This document shows positions 37,103 to 45,356 of a stretch of DNA of 64,000 bases, piece by piece; the first letter of the stretch is position 1; each line of letters starts with the position of its first letter. Under the pieces are notes generated by a model that worked only from the letters and a program-made list of their open reading frames with translations, did not search any database and was not told the DNA's origin. The position numbers and the translations under genes were made by a program. The DNA comes from Flammeovirga sp. SJP92 (GTDB lineage Bacteria; Bacteroidota; Bacteroidia; Cytophagales; Flammeovirgaceae), in NCBI RefSeq assembly GCF_001583495.1, contig NZ_LQAQ01000020.1, positions 62,001 to 126,000 of the forward strand, read 5' to 3'.

Positions 37103-37741
37103 ATGCTAACAGAAAGCTTTCCTCTATTACTCTCCGCTCTTAGTATAGGAGTTATTCATACACTATCAGGCCCAGATCATTATATGCCTTTTGTTGCCTT
37201 AGCAAAAACTAAAAACTGGAGTACTACAAAAACATTAAACATAGTAGCTATCTGTGGTGTAGGTCATGTGATCGGTTCTATTGTATTAGGCCTATTGGGC
37301 GTAGCATTAGGTTGGAGTGTTTCTAATCTAGAAATTATAGAAGGACAAAGAGGCTCTATCGCTTCATGGTTTCTATTGATTGCAGGTTTACTGTATGCTG
37401 TTTATGGGATTTATACGGCCGTTAAAAACAAACCGCACTCTCATGTGGACACCAAAAAGTCACTTTCCTTTTGGGTCATCTTTATCATTTTTGCTTTTGG
37501 TCCCTGTGAACCACTGATTCCACTATTAATGTACCCTGCGGCACAGCTCAACCTCTATTTACTAGGGGCTGTAACTTTCGTTTTTGCCATTGCAACCATC
37601 GGTACAATGCTTACCAGTGTTTATACTTTAACGAAAGGTATATCGCTTGTACATTGGCATAAACTGGAAAGGTACAGTCACCTCATTGGAGGTGTTACTA
37701 TCATGATATGTGGCATAGGAATGGTGTTTTTAGGGTTATAA
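37103..37741 (+). CDS. nickel permease-like membrane protein (UreH/NiCoT-related)
   Basis: The 212-aa protein has about six hydrophobic segments. TM1 carries VIHTLSGPDHYMPF, matching the His-x(4-5)-Asp-His metal-binding signature of nickel/cobalt transporters and of the UreH-type membrane protein found with ureases. A second conserved motif is FAFGPCEPLIPLLMYPA. Supplying nickel to urease is inferred from this motif and from the divergent promoter shared with the urea operon. It is followed 95 bp later by a response regulator gene in the same direction. Confidence 0.82.
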   Translation: MLTESFPLLLSALSIGVIHTLSGPDHYMPFVALAKTKNWSTTKTLNIVAICGVGHVIGSIVLGLLGVALGWSVSNLEIIEGQRGSIASWFLLIAGLLYAVYGIYTAVKNKPHSHVDTKKSLSFWVIFIIFAFGPCEPLIPLLMYPAAQLNLYLLGAVTFVFAIATIGTMLTSVYTLTKGISLVHWHKLERYSHLIGGVTIMICGIGMVFLGL

Positions 37742-37836
37742 GTCTTGCCGTTTTTATGGCATACTTCATTTTTTTAACTTTGAGTAATTGAATATTTTTT
37801 TATTACCTTACATTCTAAACTGATCTAAACCGACCT

Positions 37837-38496
37837 ATGTTAAAGCACAGAATATTATTAGTGGATGACCATGAAATTTTCAGAAATGGTGTAAAACAAC
37901 TCGTAAATAAGGAGGAAGACCTTGAAGTTGTAGCTGAAGCTAGTAATGGAGAGGAAGCCATTCCATTGGTTGCCAGTCATCATATTGATGTGGTTATCAT
38001 GGATATTTCAATGCCTAAAAAGTCGGGACTGGAAGCCGCCGAACTTCTCTTGACAGAATCAAAGGAAACACGAATTCTATTTCTTTCTCTTTATGATCGA
38101 GAAGATTATATAGTGAAAGCAGTGAAAGTTGGTGCGTGTGGCTATATTCTTAAGGATGAATCCAATAAAACGTTTTTGAAAGCGATTAGAAAAGTAGCCG
38201 CCGGCAAGTATTATTTTTCAGGAGATACAAGTGATATCATCGTAAAAGGCATCCGTGAAGATAAATTCGGCAACTCTTCTTCTTCCATCAAAACACAAAA
38301 TACCATCAGCTTATCCAAAAGAGAATCTCAGATTTTGAATCACTTAATGGAAGGGCTTGACAATAAAGAAATCTCAGAAATGCACTCCGTCAGTATTCGA
38401 ACCATTGAAACTCACCGATTGAATATCTTGAGAAAATTAAGCGTTAAAACCATTGAACAGGCCATCGAAAAAGCAAAGAAACTTGGGGTTGTTTAG
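37837..38496 (+). CDS. NarL/FixJ-type response regulator
   Basis: The 219-aa protein has a receiver domain (1-120) with the acidic pair D10/D11, phospho-acceptor D56 in VVIMDISMPKKSG, and K108-type lysine in YILKDES. A LuxR-type helix-turn-helix follows (about 155-215; LSKRESQILNHLMEGLDNKE, then SIRTIETHRLNILRKL). It should bind DNA as a dimer when phosphorylated. No kinase gene is adjacent; the orphan NarX-like kinase at 22133-23953 belongs to the matching class and lies at the other end of the urea module. Confidence 0.92.
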   Translation: MLKHRILLVDDHEIFRNGVKQLVNKEEDLEVVAEASNGEEAIPLVASHHIDVVIMDISMPKKSGLEAAELLLTESKETRILFLSLYDREDYIVKAVKVGACGYILKDESNKTFLKAIRKVAAGKYYFSGDTSDIIVKGIREDKFGNSSSSIKTQNTISLSKRESQILNHLMEGLDNKEISEMHSVSIRTIETHRLNILRKLSVKTIEQAIEKAKKLGVV

Positions 38497-38520
38497 GTCG
38501 TGGCATAAATTATATATAAA

Positions 38521-38572
38521 TACAATACCCATCCAATCTTATATCAAATACTAAGATTGGATGGGTATTGTA
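38521..38572. terminator. bidirectional terminator with a perfect 21-bp stem
   Basis: Arms 38521-38541 and 38552-38572 are perfect reverse complements (core CCCATCCAATC) around a 10-nt loop, followed by TTTTAT on the plus side. It lies between the convergent stop codons of the response regulator and the lipoprotein gene. Confidence 0.9.
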
Positions 38573-38585
38573 TTTTATCAAACTT

Positions 38586-39668
38586 CTATTCCACTGGCAA
38601 AGAAATTCCAAATTGAAGAACATACGGCTTCCCTGTCAAATCCACTTTCATTTTAGATTCTAATGAATTAAAATTTAACACTGGAAGTATATCAGCAGCG
38701 ATACTATTTCCTTCTTTATCCTTAAAAGTATAATCAATTTTATCACTAATTACCGGACAGTATGAAGAAGGGTTATAAAAATTGAAGATAATATCATTTC
38801 TATCGAGTATTATTTCTCCTATTTCATACTTTAGTTCTACAGTATAATTATGTTCATCTTCAACATAGAAATGTATATTTTGAGTTACTCTATGATTGTC
38901 TGTAATAATAGTATTTACTTCAGCTTTGACATAATTATTAATTGAGTACTGGAAAATATTAAGTTCCTCATTGTAAACTAAATCATTATACATGAAATCA
39001 GTCCTTGTTGAATTACTCTCTAAAGACACTCTAACTTCTTCTACTAAAGAATCATCCAAATCAAATAAAGGCTCTGCATTCTTATTATAATACATAAAAA
39101 TAGAGCCTGCTATATGATTATAAGGTTCTATTAATTCATCATTAATCACATTTATTACATTGTTTTTTGTAAAAGTAATAATCTGTGAGAATTGATACAG
39201 ATCCTTTAAAAGGTATTCAACATCATCATCATCTTGTCTTCCATCTCCATTAATATCTTTATACCTTTTCCAATAGGTATCATAAGAGACATAGATTCTG
39301 TTATGATCAATCACTTCTAAATAATTACTCGCACAGAGAACAGTTCCAATATTACTAGTATCATACATAAATTGTAAACCATCTTCACTGATTGATAATT
39401 TATATCCTCCAACTTTGTAAGTTCCAGGATAGAAGACTACCAAAGAAGTATCACTTGTTACTTTGTGATAAATAGTATCGTTTACCAAAACGTAAATACT
39501 ATCATAAACTACAGTTCTTATAGTGTCATGATGAATAGTTGTTACCGTATCATAGGAAACATGATGAATAGTATCTGCTACAATAGTTTCGTTGTCTGTT
39601 GGTAATAAGTCTTTTTCACACGATACAAATAACAGTACACTCAGCACCATTAATAAAAAGTATTTCAT
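38586..39668 (-). CDS. hypothetical lipoprotein with Asp-Thr repeats and an EF-hand-like loop
   Basis: I do not recognise a family. The 360-aa protein has a lipobox ending in Cys17 (LLFVSC). Residues 30-75 form a repetitive stretch in which D-(T/S)-(I/V) with nearby His and Tyr recurs about every 7-8 residues (for example YDTVTTIHHDTIRTVVYDS), as in spacer regions of Bacteroidetes lipoproteins. Near residue 140, DINGDGRQDDDDVEYLL matches a calcium-binding EF-hand/dockerin-like loop. The rest looks beta-rich. A surface or periplasmic lipoprotein is the safest statement. It stands alone. Confidence 0.7.
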   Translation of the reverse strand: MKYFLLMVLSVLLFVSCEKDLLPTDNETIVADTIHHVSYDTVTTIHHDTIRTVVYDSIYVLVNDTIYHKVTSDTSLVVFYPGTYKVGGYKLSISEDGLQFMYDTSNIGTVLCASNYLEVIDHNRIYVSYDTYWKRYKDINGDGRQDDDDVEYLLKDLYQFSQIITFTKNNVINVINDELIEPYNHIAGSIFMYYNKNAEPLFDLDDSLVEEVRVSLESNSTRTDFMYNDLVYNEELNIFQYSINNYVKAEVNTIITDNHRVTQNIHFYVEDEHNYTVELKYEIGEIILDRNDIIFNFYNPSSYCPVISDKIDYTFKDKEGNSIAADILPVLNFNSLESKMKVDLTGKPYVLQFGISLPVE

Positions 39669-40028
39669 ATTAGATTAGTTAAAAGTTTCTATCAATCGTG
39701 AAAAAACTGTAAATATCCTTAAATCGCAACAATAACAGGTATTTTGACAACAAAGCACCTGATAACTGTCACAAATAGATTAAAAACCGACTAATCTAAT
39801 TCTCTAACAAATATGTGAGCCAACTTTAAAGAAGTAAAAGACACACACTGAACGTTAATAAAATAATATAATGGAGTTATGCGGATGAGTAGTTCAAAAT
39901 CGATTGAATCAAAGCTCGCTTTCTATCACAAAGCATCCTCCTCTAAATAATGAATCTTTTCAATTACCAACTAACCGAGTTTCTTTATAAAGTCCTACTT
40001 CTAGTTTTGCTTGAAGGAGTACACTTAA
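39669..40028. other. 360-bp intergenic region with an 11-bp inverted repeat
   Basis: No gene is seen. A perfect inverted repeat, ATTAGATTAGT (39669-39679) and ACTAATCTAAT (39790-39800), brackets about 110 bp directly upstream of the lipoprotein gene and may be paired operator sites. No clear terminator for the 40029-43376 gene was found. Confidence 0.5.
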
Positions 40029-43000
40029 TTATAGTTTGAACCCGATCACCGTAATATCATCTCTTTGATCTTCCTCTCCCTGATGTCTCTGTAGAAGGTA
40101 TTCTAGTTGTTCCTTTTGTTTAGACATCTCTAATTTTGAGGTACCAGACAGTATATCTTCAAATAGTTTTTTACCAATTTTCTTTCTGAATTTATTGTTT
40201 TGATCAATATAGCCATCCGTTGAAAGATAGATTTTATCTCCTTCTTGAAGCTGAATGGAATGTGATGTAAATTTCTTCTCTTTTTTCTTCTTACTTCTAC
40301 CTCCTATAGAAATATTGTCACCTTTTAATGAGATCAATTGATCTTCCTTTGTTTTATAGAAATAAACTGTGCTTTTTGCTCCAGTAAATGTCACTTCTGT
40401 TTCACCTTTTCCATCAGCAACAACCTTTAAAAGGGCTAGGTCCATTCCGTCATCAATATCAGAATTCTCCTGTTGGAGGTAATCAATGATAGAAGCATTC
40501 AGTTTTGTAAGAATCTCTACTGTGTCATATTCTTTATGTTCTTTGATGATTTTATTAAGAATTGAAATTCCCAACATCGACATAAAACCACCTGGAACAC
40601 CATGGCCAGTACAATCTACCGAAGCTACAAAAGTAGTGTTGTCTTCAGGAATTGTCATCCAGTAGAAATCACCTGATACAATATCTTTAGGCTTGAAAAT
40701 AATGAAGTGTTCAGCAAAGGCCCTTTGGAGCTTTTTAGCACTAGGGAGTAATGCAAACTGCATCGTTTTGGCATATCGGATACTGTCTGTCATCCTTTTA
40801 TTTTTTCGCTTCATATCAGAATTAATAGACCTTACTTGCTCTATCAGCTCTGATACTTCAACGTTTTTAGCATTCAGTTCATCATTTCGCTCAGAAATCA
40901 GATCATTGGTTTCTGAAAGGTAATCTCTTTGTTGCTGAAGTTCCTCTGCTTGTTGTTGAAGTTCTTCAGACTGTTGCTGCAACTCCTCCGACTTCTCATA
41001 AATCTCTCTTGTTCTTTCCGTCACCTTCATTTCAAGTTTTACCTCTCTCAATTTGAATCGACGTACTCTCCAACGGTAAACAACAAACAGCACTAAAAAG
41101 AATGCTAATGTAAACAACACCTGAACTTCTAATCTTTCATAGAAAGTAGCCCGCTTATTAAACTCCAGTTTCACAGGGTTTTCTAACCAGGCATTATCTT
41201 GGTTTCCGGCAGAAATCAGAAAAGTATACTCTTTTGGAGGAAGGTTGGTATAGATAGCTCTCTTGCCTCCTTCAGCTTCAATCCAGTCTTTATCAAAACC
41301 CTCCAATTTATATTTATAATGAATGCCTTCGGGATGTAGTAAGCTAACCCCTTCATAAGCAATTTCCAGTCTTGTATTTCCTTCTGGAATTTCTAAATGA
41401 TCACCTCGATGGTCAATTGTTCTTCCATTGACAGTTACTTTATTGATAATGACTGTTGGAGGAATTTTATCTGTCTTGATATTGTTGCAATCTACAATAC
41501 TGACGCCGTCATACGTATGAAACCAAATATGGCCGTTGTCTCTGACCAGGCTTTTACCATTGGCCATCACACTTTTGGACTTCATTCCGTCTTTGGTACT
41601 GTATAATTTCAGTTGTGCTTTATCAAGCTTTCCTGCATACACCTGATCCAATTCATCAATATCCAAAGTATAAACACCCACATTACAACCTACCCACAGA
41701 AGGTTGTTCTCTTGATCTTCAATAATATTAAATGCCGATGTAACTTCTCCTTCAATCTTTCTATGATAACTAAAAACTTTATCTTCTTCAAACCTGAAAA
41801 TACCATTATTAGTACCAAACCAAATCACACCTTTATGGTCTTCTGTTACTTTAAAAACAAGCTCAGAATTGAGACCATGCTCTTTCATAAAATTATGGAA
41901 CTTACCCTCTTCATAAATTGTGATACCTGATTTTGTACTGATCCACAGTCTTCTTCGGCTGTCTTCAAAAATAGAAAGTATAAAGTTGTTGGCTAAACCA
42001 TCTTTCGTTGTAAAAGTTTTAAAATGTCCATCCTGCTTCAGAAGGCTTAAACCATCGATGGTGCCGACCCAAATATTTCCAAAACTATCTTCAAATGTAA
42101 AGCGGGCATAAATATTACCAAGCCCGTCCAATTTGGTGTAATGCGTTGCTTTTTGATGACGGTCAACTTTGGTTAAACCTTTCTTTGAGGCAATCCATAT
42201 GTTTTTCTTGCTATCGACGAGTATATCTTTCAGATTTCTTGTTTTCAATTTTGGATTATACCAGTGAGGGCTGAAAGTTTTGGTTTTGTCTTTGTAAACC
42301 GTGATTCCATTATTGGTAGCCAATAAAATCTCATCTTTTGACTCTCCTTGGGCAATGGAATATACAAATTTACCTGTTACACCTTGCTGTACTCCGTAAC
42401 TGACAAATTGTCCCATGTTCAAACGGTAAGCACCGTGCTGGTACGTTCCTATCCAATAGTTGCCTTCATGGTCTTCAACAATACTACAGACAACATGTTT
42501 GTTGATTTCTTTATTTCTTGAAAATGAACTAATAGAACGGTTAAAATACCTTGCAACTCCTTTTTCTGTACCTATCCATATTGCTCCTTTTGAATCTTCA
42601 TAAAGTGCTGTGACATGCTTTGAAGGAAGTTTATTCATTGCTTCAAAAACACTCAATTCAAACTCCTTATTCAGTCTTTTTAAAAAATTGTCTCCCCCAA
42701 TCCACAAATTTTCTTTTTGGTCGACCACCAAAGCATTAATATTTTTGATCTTCTTGTTGACGTAATCAAACTTCTTATCATCAATTGCATATTTAAAAAG
42801 ACCTTTTGCCTCTGTGCCAACCCATAGTTTCCCTGCCTTGTCCAGTAGTAAATCTGAAATGGAGGCATTTTTTAAAATAGGTGGAATGCCAGCAGTGATA
42901 AACTTCTGTTGTTTTATATCAAAATAGCAAAGTCCTTCCGGAGTACCGATCCATAAGTTTCCATTGCGGTCTTCTACTATTTTTTTGATTTCATTGTGAA

Positions 43001-43376
43001 TTAATCCCTCTTTTTCAGTGAAGACTTTCCATTGATGATTACTGTATTTTACCAAGCCTGCCTGTGTGCCAAACCACCTTGCACTTTTGGTTTCCAGCAT
43101 TACTGTAAAGGCATGAGTGGTCAACCCCTCAGTATTTCCCTGATTGATAATATACATTGATTCTCCATTATATCTAACGAGACCATTATATGTACTAAGC
43201 CATAAATATTTGTCTCTAGTTTGATAAATGTTCAAAACCCCATTGGTGGGTAAACCGTCTTCAGTAGTCAATGCTCCAAAGCTGTATTGAGACAGTTCTC
43301 TTTCATTATTCTCGTTAGCAAAAAGTAGATTACTAATAAGTAGGAAAATGATTGTAAGTACAGATCTACAAGTCAT
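40029..43376 (-). CDS. beta-propeller sensor with cytoplasmic SpoIIE-type PP2C phosphatase
   Basis: The 1,115-aa protein has a signal sequence (1-21) and then about 600 periplasmic residues of two-component-regulator propeller repeats (recurring IWIGT..GL and F..EDGLANNFILSIFEDSR-like blocks). A Y_Y_Y domain follows (about 645-722; YKYKLEGFDKDWIEAEG), one membrane segment (about 752-772), a Q/E-rich coiled coil (about 785-860; EELQQQSEELQQQAEEL), and a SpoIIE phosphatase (865-1115; DIVSGDFYW, SVDCTGHGVPGGFMSMLG, TDGYIDQ). The first part matches hybrid polysaccharide sensors of Bacteroidetes, but the output is a Ser/Thr phosphatase instead of a kinase. Partner-switch signalling is inferred; no anti-sigma or STAS partner is in the window. 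It may sense glycans for the nearby GH30/GH9 genes. Confidence 0.9.
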   Translation of the reverse strand: MTCRSVLTIIFLLISNLLFANENNERELSQYSFGALTTEDGLPTNGVLNIYQTRDKYLWLSTYNGLVRYNGESMYIINQGNTEGLTTHAFTVMLETKSARWFGTQAGLVKYSNHQWKVFTEKEGLIHNEIKKIVEDRNGNLWIGTPEGLCYFDIKQQKFITAGIPPILKNASISDLLLDKAGKLWVGTEAKGLFKYAIDDKKFDYVNKKIKNINALVVDQKENLWIGGDNFLKRLNKEFELSVFEAMNKLPSKHVTALYEDSKGAIWIGTEKGVARYFNRSISSFSRNKEINKHVVCSIVEDHEGNYWIGTYQHGAYRLNMGQFVSYGVQQGVTGKFVYSIAQGESKDEILLATNNGITVYKDKTKTFSPHWYNPKLKTRNLKDILVDSKKNIWIASKKGLTKVDRHQKATHYTKLDGLGNIYARFTFEDSFGNIWVGTIDGLSLLKQDGHFKTFTTKDGLANNFILSIFEDSRRRLWISTKSGITIYEEGKFHNFMKEHGLNSELVFKVTEDHKGVIWFGTNNGIFRFEEDKVFSYHRKIEGEVTSAFNIIEDQENNLLWVGCNVGVYTLDIDELDQVYAGKLDKAQLKLYSTKDGMKSKSVMANGKSLVRDNGHIWFHTYDGVSIVDCNNIKTDKIPPTVIINKVTVNGRTIDHRGDHLEIPEGNTRLEIAYEGVSLLHPEGIHYKYKLEGFDKDWIEAEGGKRAIYTNLPPKEYTFLISAGNQDNAWLENPVKLEFNKRATFYERLEVQVLFTLAFFLVLFVVYRWRVRRFKLREVKLEMKVTERTREIYEKSEELQQQSEELQQQAEELQQQRDYLSETNDLISERNDELNAKNVEVSELIEQVRSINSDMKRKNKRMTDSIRYAKTMQFALLPSAKKLQRAFAEHFIIFKPKDIVSGDFYWMTIPEDNTTFVASVDCTGHGVPGGFMSMLGISILNKIIKEHKEYDTVEILTKLNASIIDYLQQENSDIDDGMDLALLKVVADGKGETEVTFTGAKSTVYFYKTKEDQLISLKGDNISIGGRSKKKKEKKFTSHSIQLQEGDKIYLSTDGYIDQNNKFRKKIGKKLFEDILSGTSKLEMSKQKEQLEYLLQRHQGEEDQRDDITVIGFKL

Positions 43377-43871
43377 CGTTATTTATTAAATCAAGAAAAG
43401 TAACAAGTATCTATGGTGCTAAAAAAGTAATTTGCTTTAAACACCATCACCAAGCGTTACTAACCATTTATTTTAAAAGAATTGGAAGTTGTCGGTAATT
43501 AGCAAAAGAATTGAAATAAGGGAAAATACATAAATAAACATTAACAAATCACCCCTCTATCAACGGGTTTCTATTAACAAATGAATTCAGAATAGTATTT
43601 TATCATTGAATAAAAAACACATAATAAAGAAACTTTCATACGCTGTGTTACAGTAGAATAAAAGGCGAAAAAAGCTTTTTACCACTCCAACCCATTGATT
43701 TATTATTTTTAAATGAAGCTTAACAAAAACATTTTCAATAAGAGTCATAAAACTCCCTAAAAAATGGGGATAAATTATTTATACTTCTCAGTGATCGAAT
43801 AATTTCCCTATTCTACTGTTAGGATAAAATATATTTAGTGTATTATTCACATAAATCAATATTCTATCAAC
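43377..43871. other. 495-bp AT-rich divergent intergenic region
   Basis: No gene, strong repeat or hairpin is seen. It separates the divergent starts of the propeller-phosphatase and the GH30 gene and must hold both promoters. The best -7-like candidate for GH30 is TATATTTAGTG near 43831, which only partly fits TAnnTTTG. Confidence 0.45.
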
Positions 43872-45266
43872 ATGGCAAACAAACTAGCAGTATTTATAAG
43901 TGTTTTCCTATTTCCTTTTTGGAGCTTCAGTCAAGATTTTAAAGACGTAAAAATGTATTATGTCAACTTTGACAAAGGAGAGGCTAATCCTTTAAAATCT
44001 CTTCCTTTTGAATCTTCAGACGGAAAAGTGAAATGGGGGCATGAAATTGTACTTTACCCTAACATTGAGCATCAAACTTTAGAAGGAATTGGTGGGGCAT
44101 TTAATGAAATTGGAGGAGAGGCATTGTTGAGTCTTCCAGCGGAAAAACAGGATGAATTAATGCAAAATTTATTCTCCTCTGATAAAGCAGGTTTTACTTT
44201 TTGTAGAACTGCCATTGGTGCAAGTGATTTTGGGATTGATGCTTACAGCTATTCTGAAAAAGCAGACGATTATAAAATGAAATATTTCTCCATCGAAAGA
44301 GATCAAAAATATGTGATTCCTTATATTCAAAAAGCTTTCAAAATCAATCCTGAATTAACGCTTTTTGGCTCTCCGTGGAGTCCTCCAGCATGGATGAAAG
44401 TGAACAACTCGATGGTGGGGCTTACTGAAAAAAATAATTATCTGAAAGAAGATAAAAAAATCTATAAGGCTTATGCCAATTATTTTGTGAAGTACATCAA
44501 AGCATATCAGCAAAATGGGATCAGAATTGATAGAATTTGTGTGCAAAATGAAAATGATGCCAATACAAAATACCCTAGCTGTACCATGCCTCCTGCTCAA
44601 ATGATGGATCTAGCAATCAATTACATTATCCCGACTTTCAAAAAAGAAAATATTACGGCTGATGTGTATGCAGGTACTTTGAGAACTGCCATTAAAACGG
44701 ATATTATAGAATTACTTCAACTTGATGGTGTAGATCAATTGGCGGGTGTGGGTATTCAGTATACTTCTCCATTTTTCATTACAGATGCTGTAAGAATGCA
44801 TCCCGACTTAAAGATGTTTCATACTGAAGGTCACTGTTATAATGGTAAAAACAATGTGGAACAGGCTTCGCATAGACTAGAAGAGGTGGCACAGTACATC
44901 AACAGCGGGTTGACCAACTTTTGTTATTGGAATATGATTTTGAATGAGACTACTGAAAGTGGTTGGGAATGGACGCAAAATTCCCTAGTGAATATTGACA
45001 GAGAAAAGAAAACAATTCAATACAACCCTGATTATAATGCAATGTACATCATCAGCCGTTTTATAAAGCCTGGCGATGTTCGTATTGCTTCCAACTGCTC
45101 TAAACCTATGATTACTGTAAAGGATAAGGATGGGAATGTGAAAATATTAATTCATAATACAGATAATAATGACTCTGTTTATCAGATTCATTTGAATGGG
45201 GAGAAAAAGAAAGTAGTATTGCCTAAAAATAGTATTACTGCAATGGTGATAAAAACGCAGGCTTAG
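43872..45266 (+). CDS. secreted GH30 glycosidase (glucosylceramidase/beta-glucanase type)
   Basis: The 464-aa protein has a signal peptide (1-20). A TIM barrel with side beta-domain spans the rest. Landmarks are the substrate loop GGAFNEIGGEAL (about 74-85), GSPWSPPAWMK (166-176), the acid/base Glu227 in VQNENDA, and the nucleophile Glu319 in FHTEGHCY. The C-terminal 70 residues form the beta-sandwich (ending NSITAMVIKT). Subfamily is uncertain: GH30_1/3 members cleave beta-glucosylceramide or beta-1,6-glucan. There is no T9SS domain, so it is probably periplasmic. It converges on a GH9 gene. Confidence 0.9.
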   Translation: MANKLAVFISVFLFPFWSFSQDFKDVKMYYVNFDKGEANPLKSLPFESSDGKVKWGHEIVLYPNIEHQTLEGIGGAFNEIGGEALLSLPAEKQDELMQNLFSSDKAGFTFCRTAIGASDFGIDAYSYSEKADDYKMKYFSIERDQKYVIPYIQKAFKINPELTLFGSPWSPPAWMKVNNSMVGLTEKNNYLKEDKKIYKAYANYFVKYIKAYQQNGIRIDRICVQNENDANTKYPSCTMPPAQMMDLAINYIIPTFKKENITADVYAGTLRTAIKTDIIELLQLDGVDQLAGVGIQYTSPFFITDAVRMHPDLKMFHTEGHCYNGKNNVEQASHRLEEVAQYINSGLTNFCYWNMILNETTESGWEWTQNSLVNIDREKKTIQYNPDYNAMYIISRFIKPGDVRIASNCSKPMITVKDKDGNVKILIHNTDNNDSVYQIHLNGEKKKVVLPKNSITAMVIKTQA

Positions 45267-45305
45267 GATAGTGCTTTAACATAGAAGATAAAGTAATACA
45301 AAATG

Positions 45306-45347
45306 AGTGATGAAGAAGAATTGAGTCAATAATCCTTCTTCATCACT
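45306..45347. terminator. bidirectional terminator between GH30 and GH9 genes
   Basis: Arms AGTGATGAAGAAG (45306-45318) and CTTCTTCATCACT (45335-45347) are perfect complements, followed by a T-rich tract on the plus side. It sits between convergent stops. Confidence 0.85.
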
Positions 45348-45356
45348 TATTCTTTT

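Noticed and set aside
24930-38496. A ureE gene hidden in the urea module
   Set aside because: All gaps between the urease and urt genes were inspected; none can encode a protein of about 150 aa with a His-rich tail.
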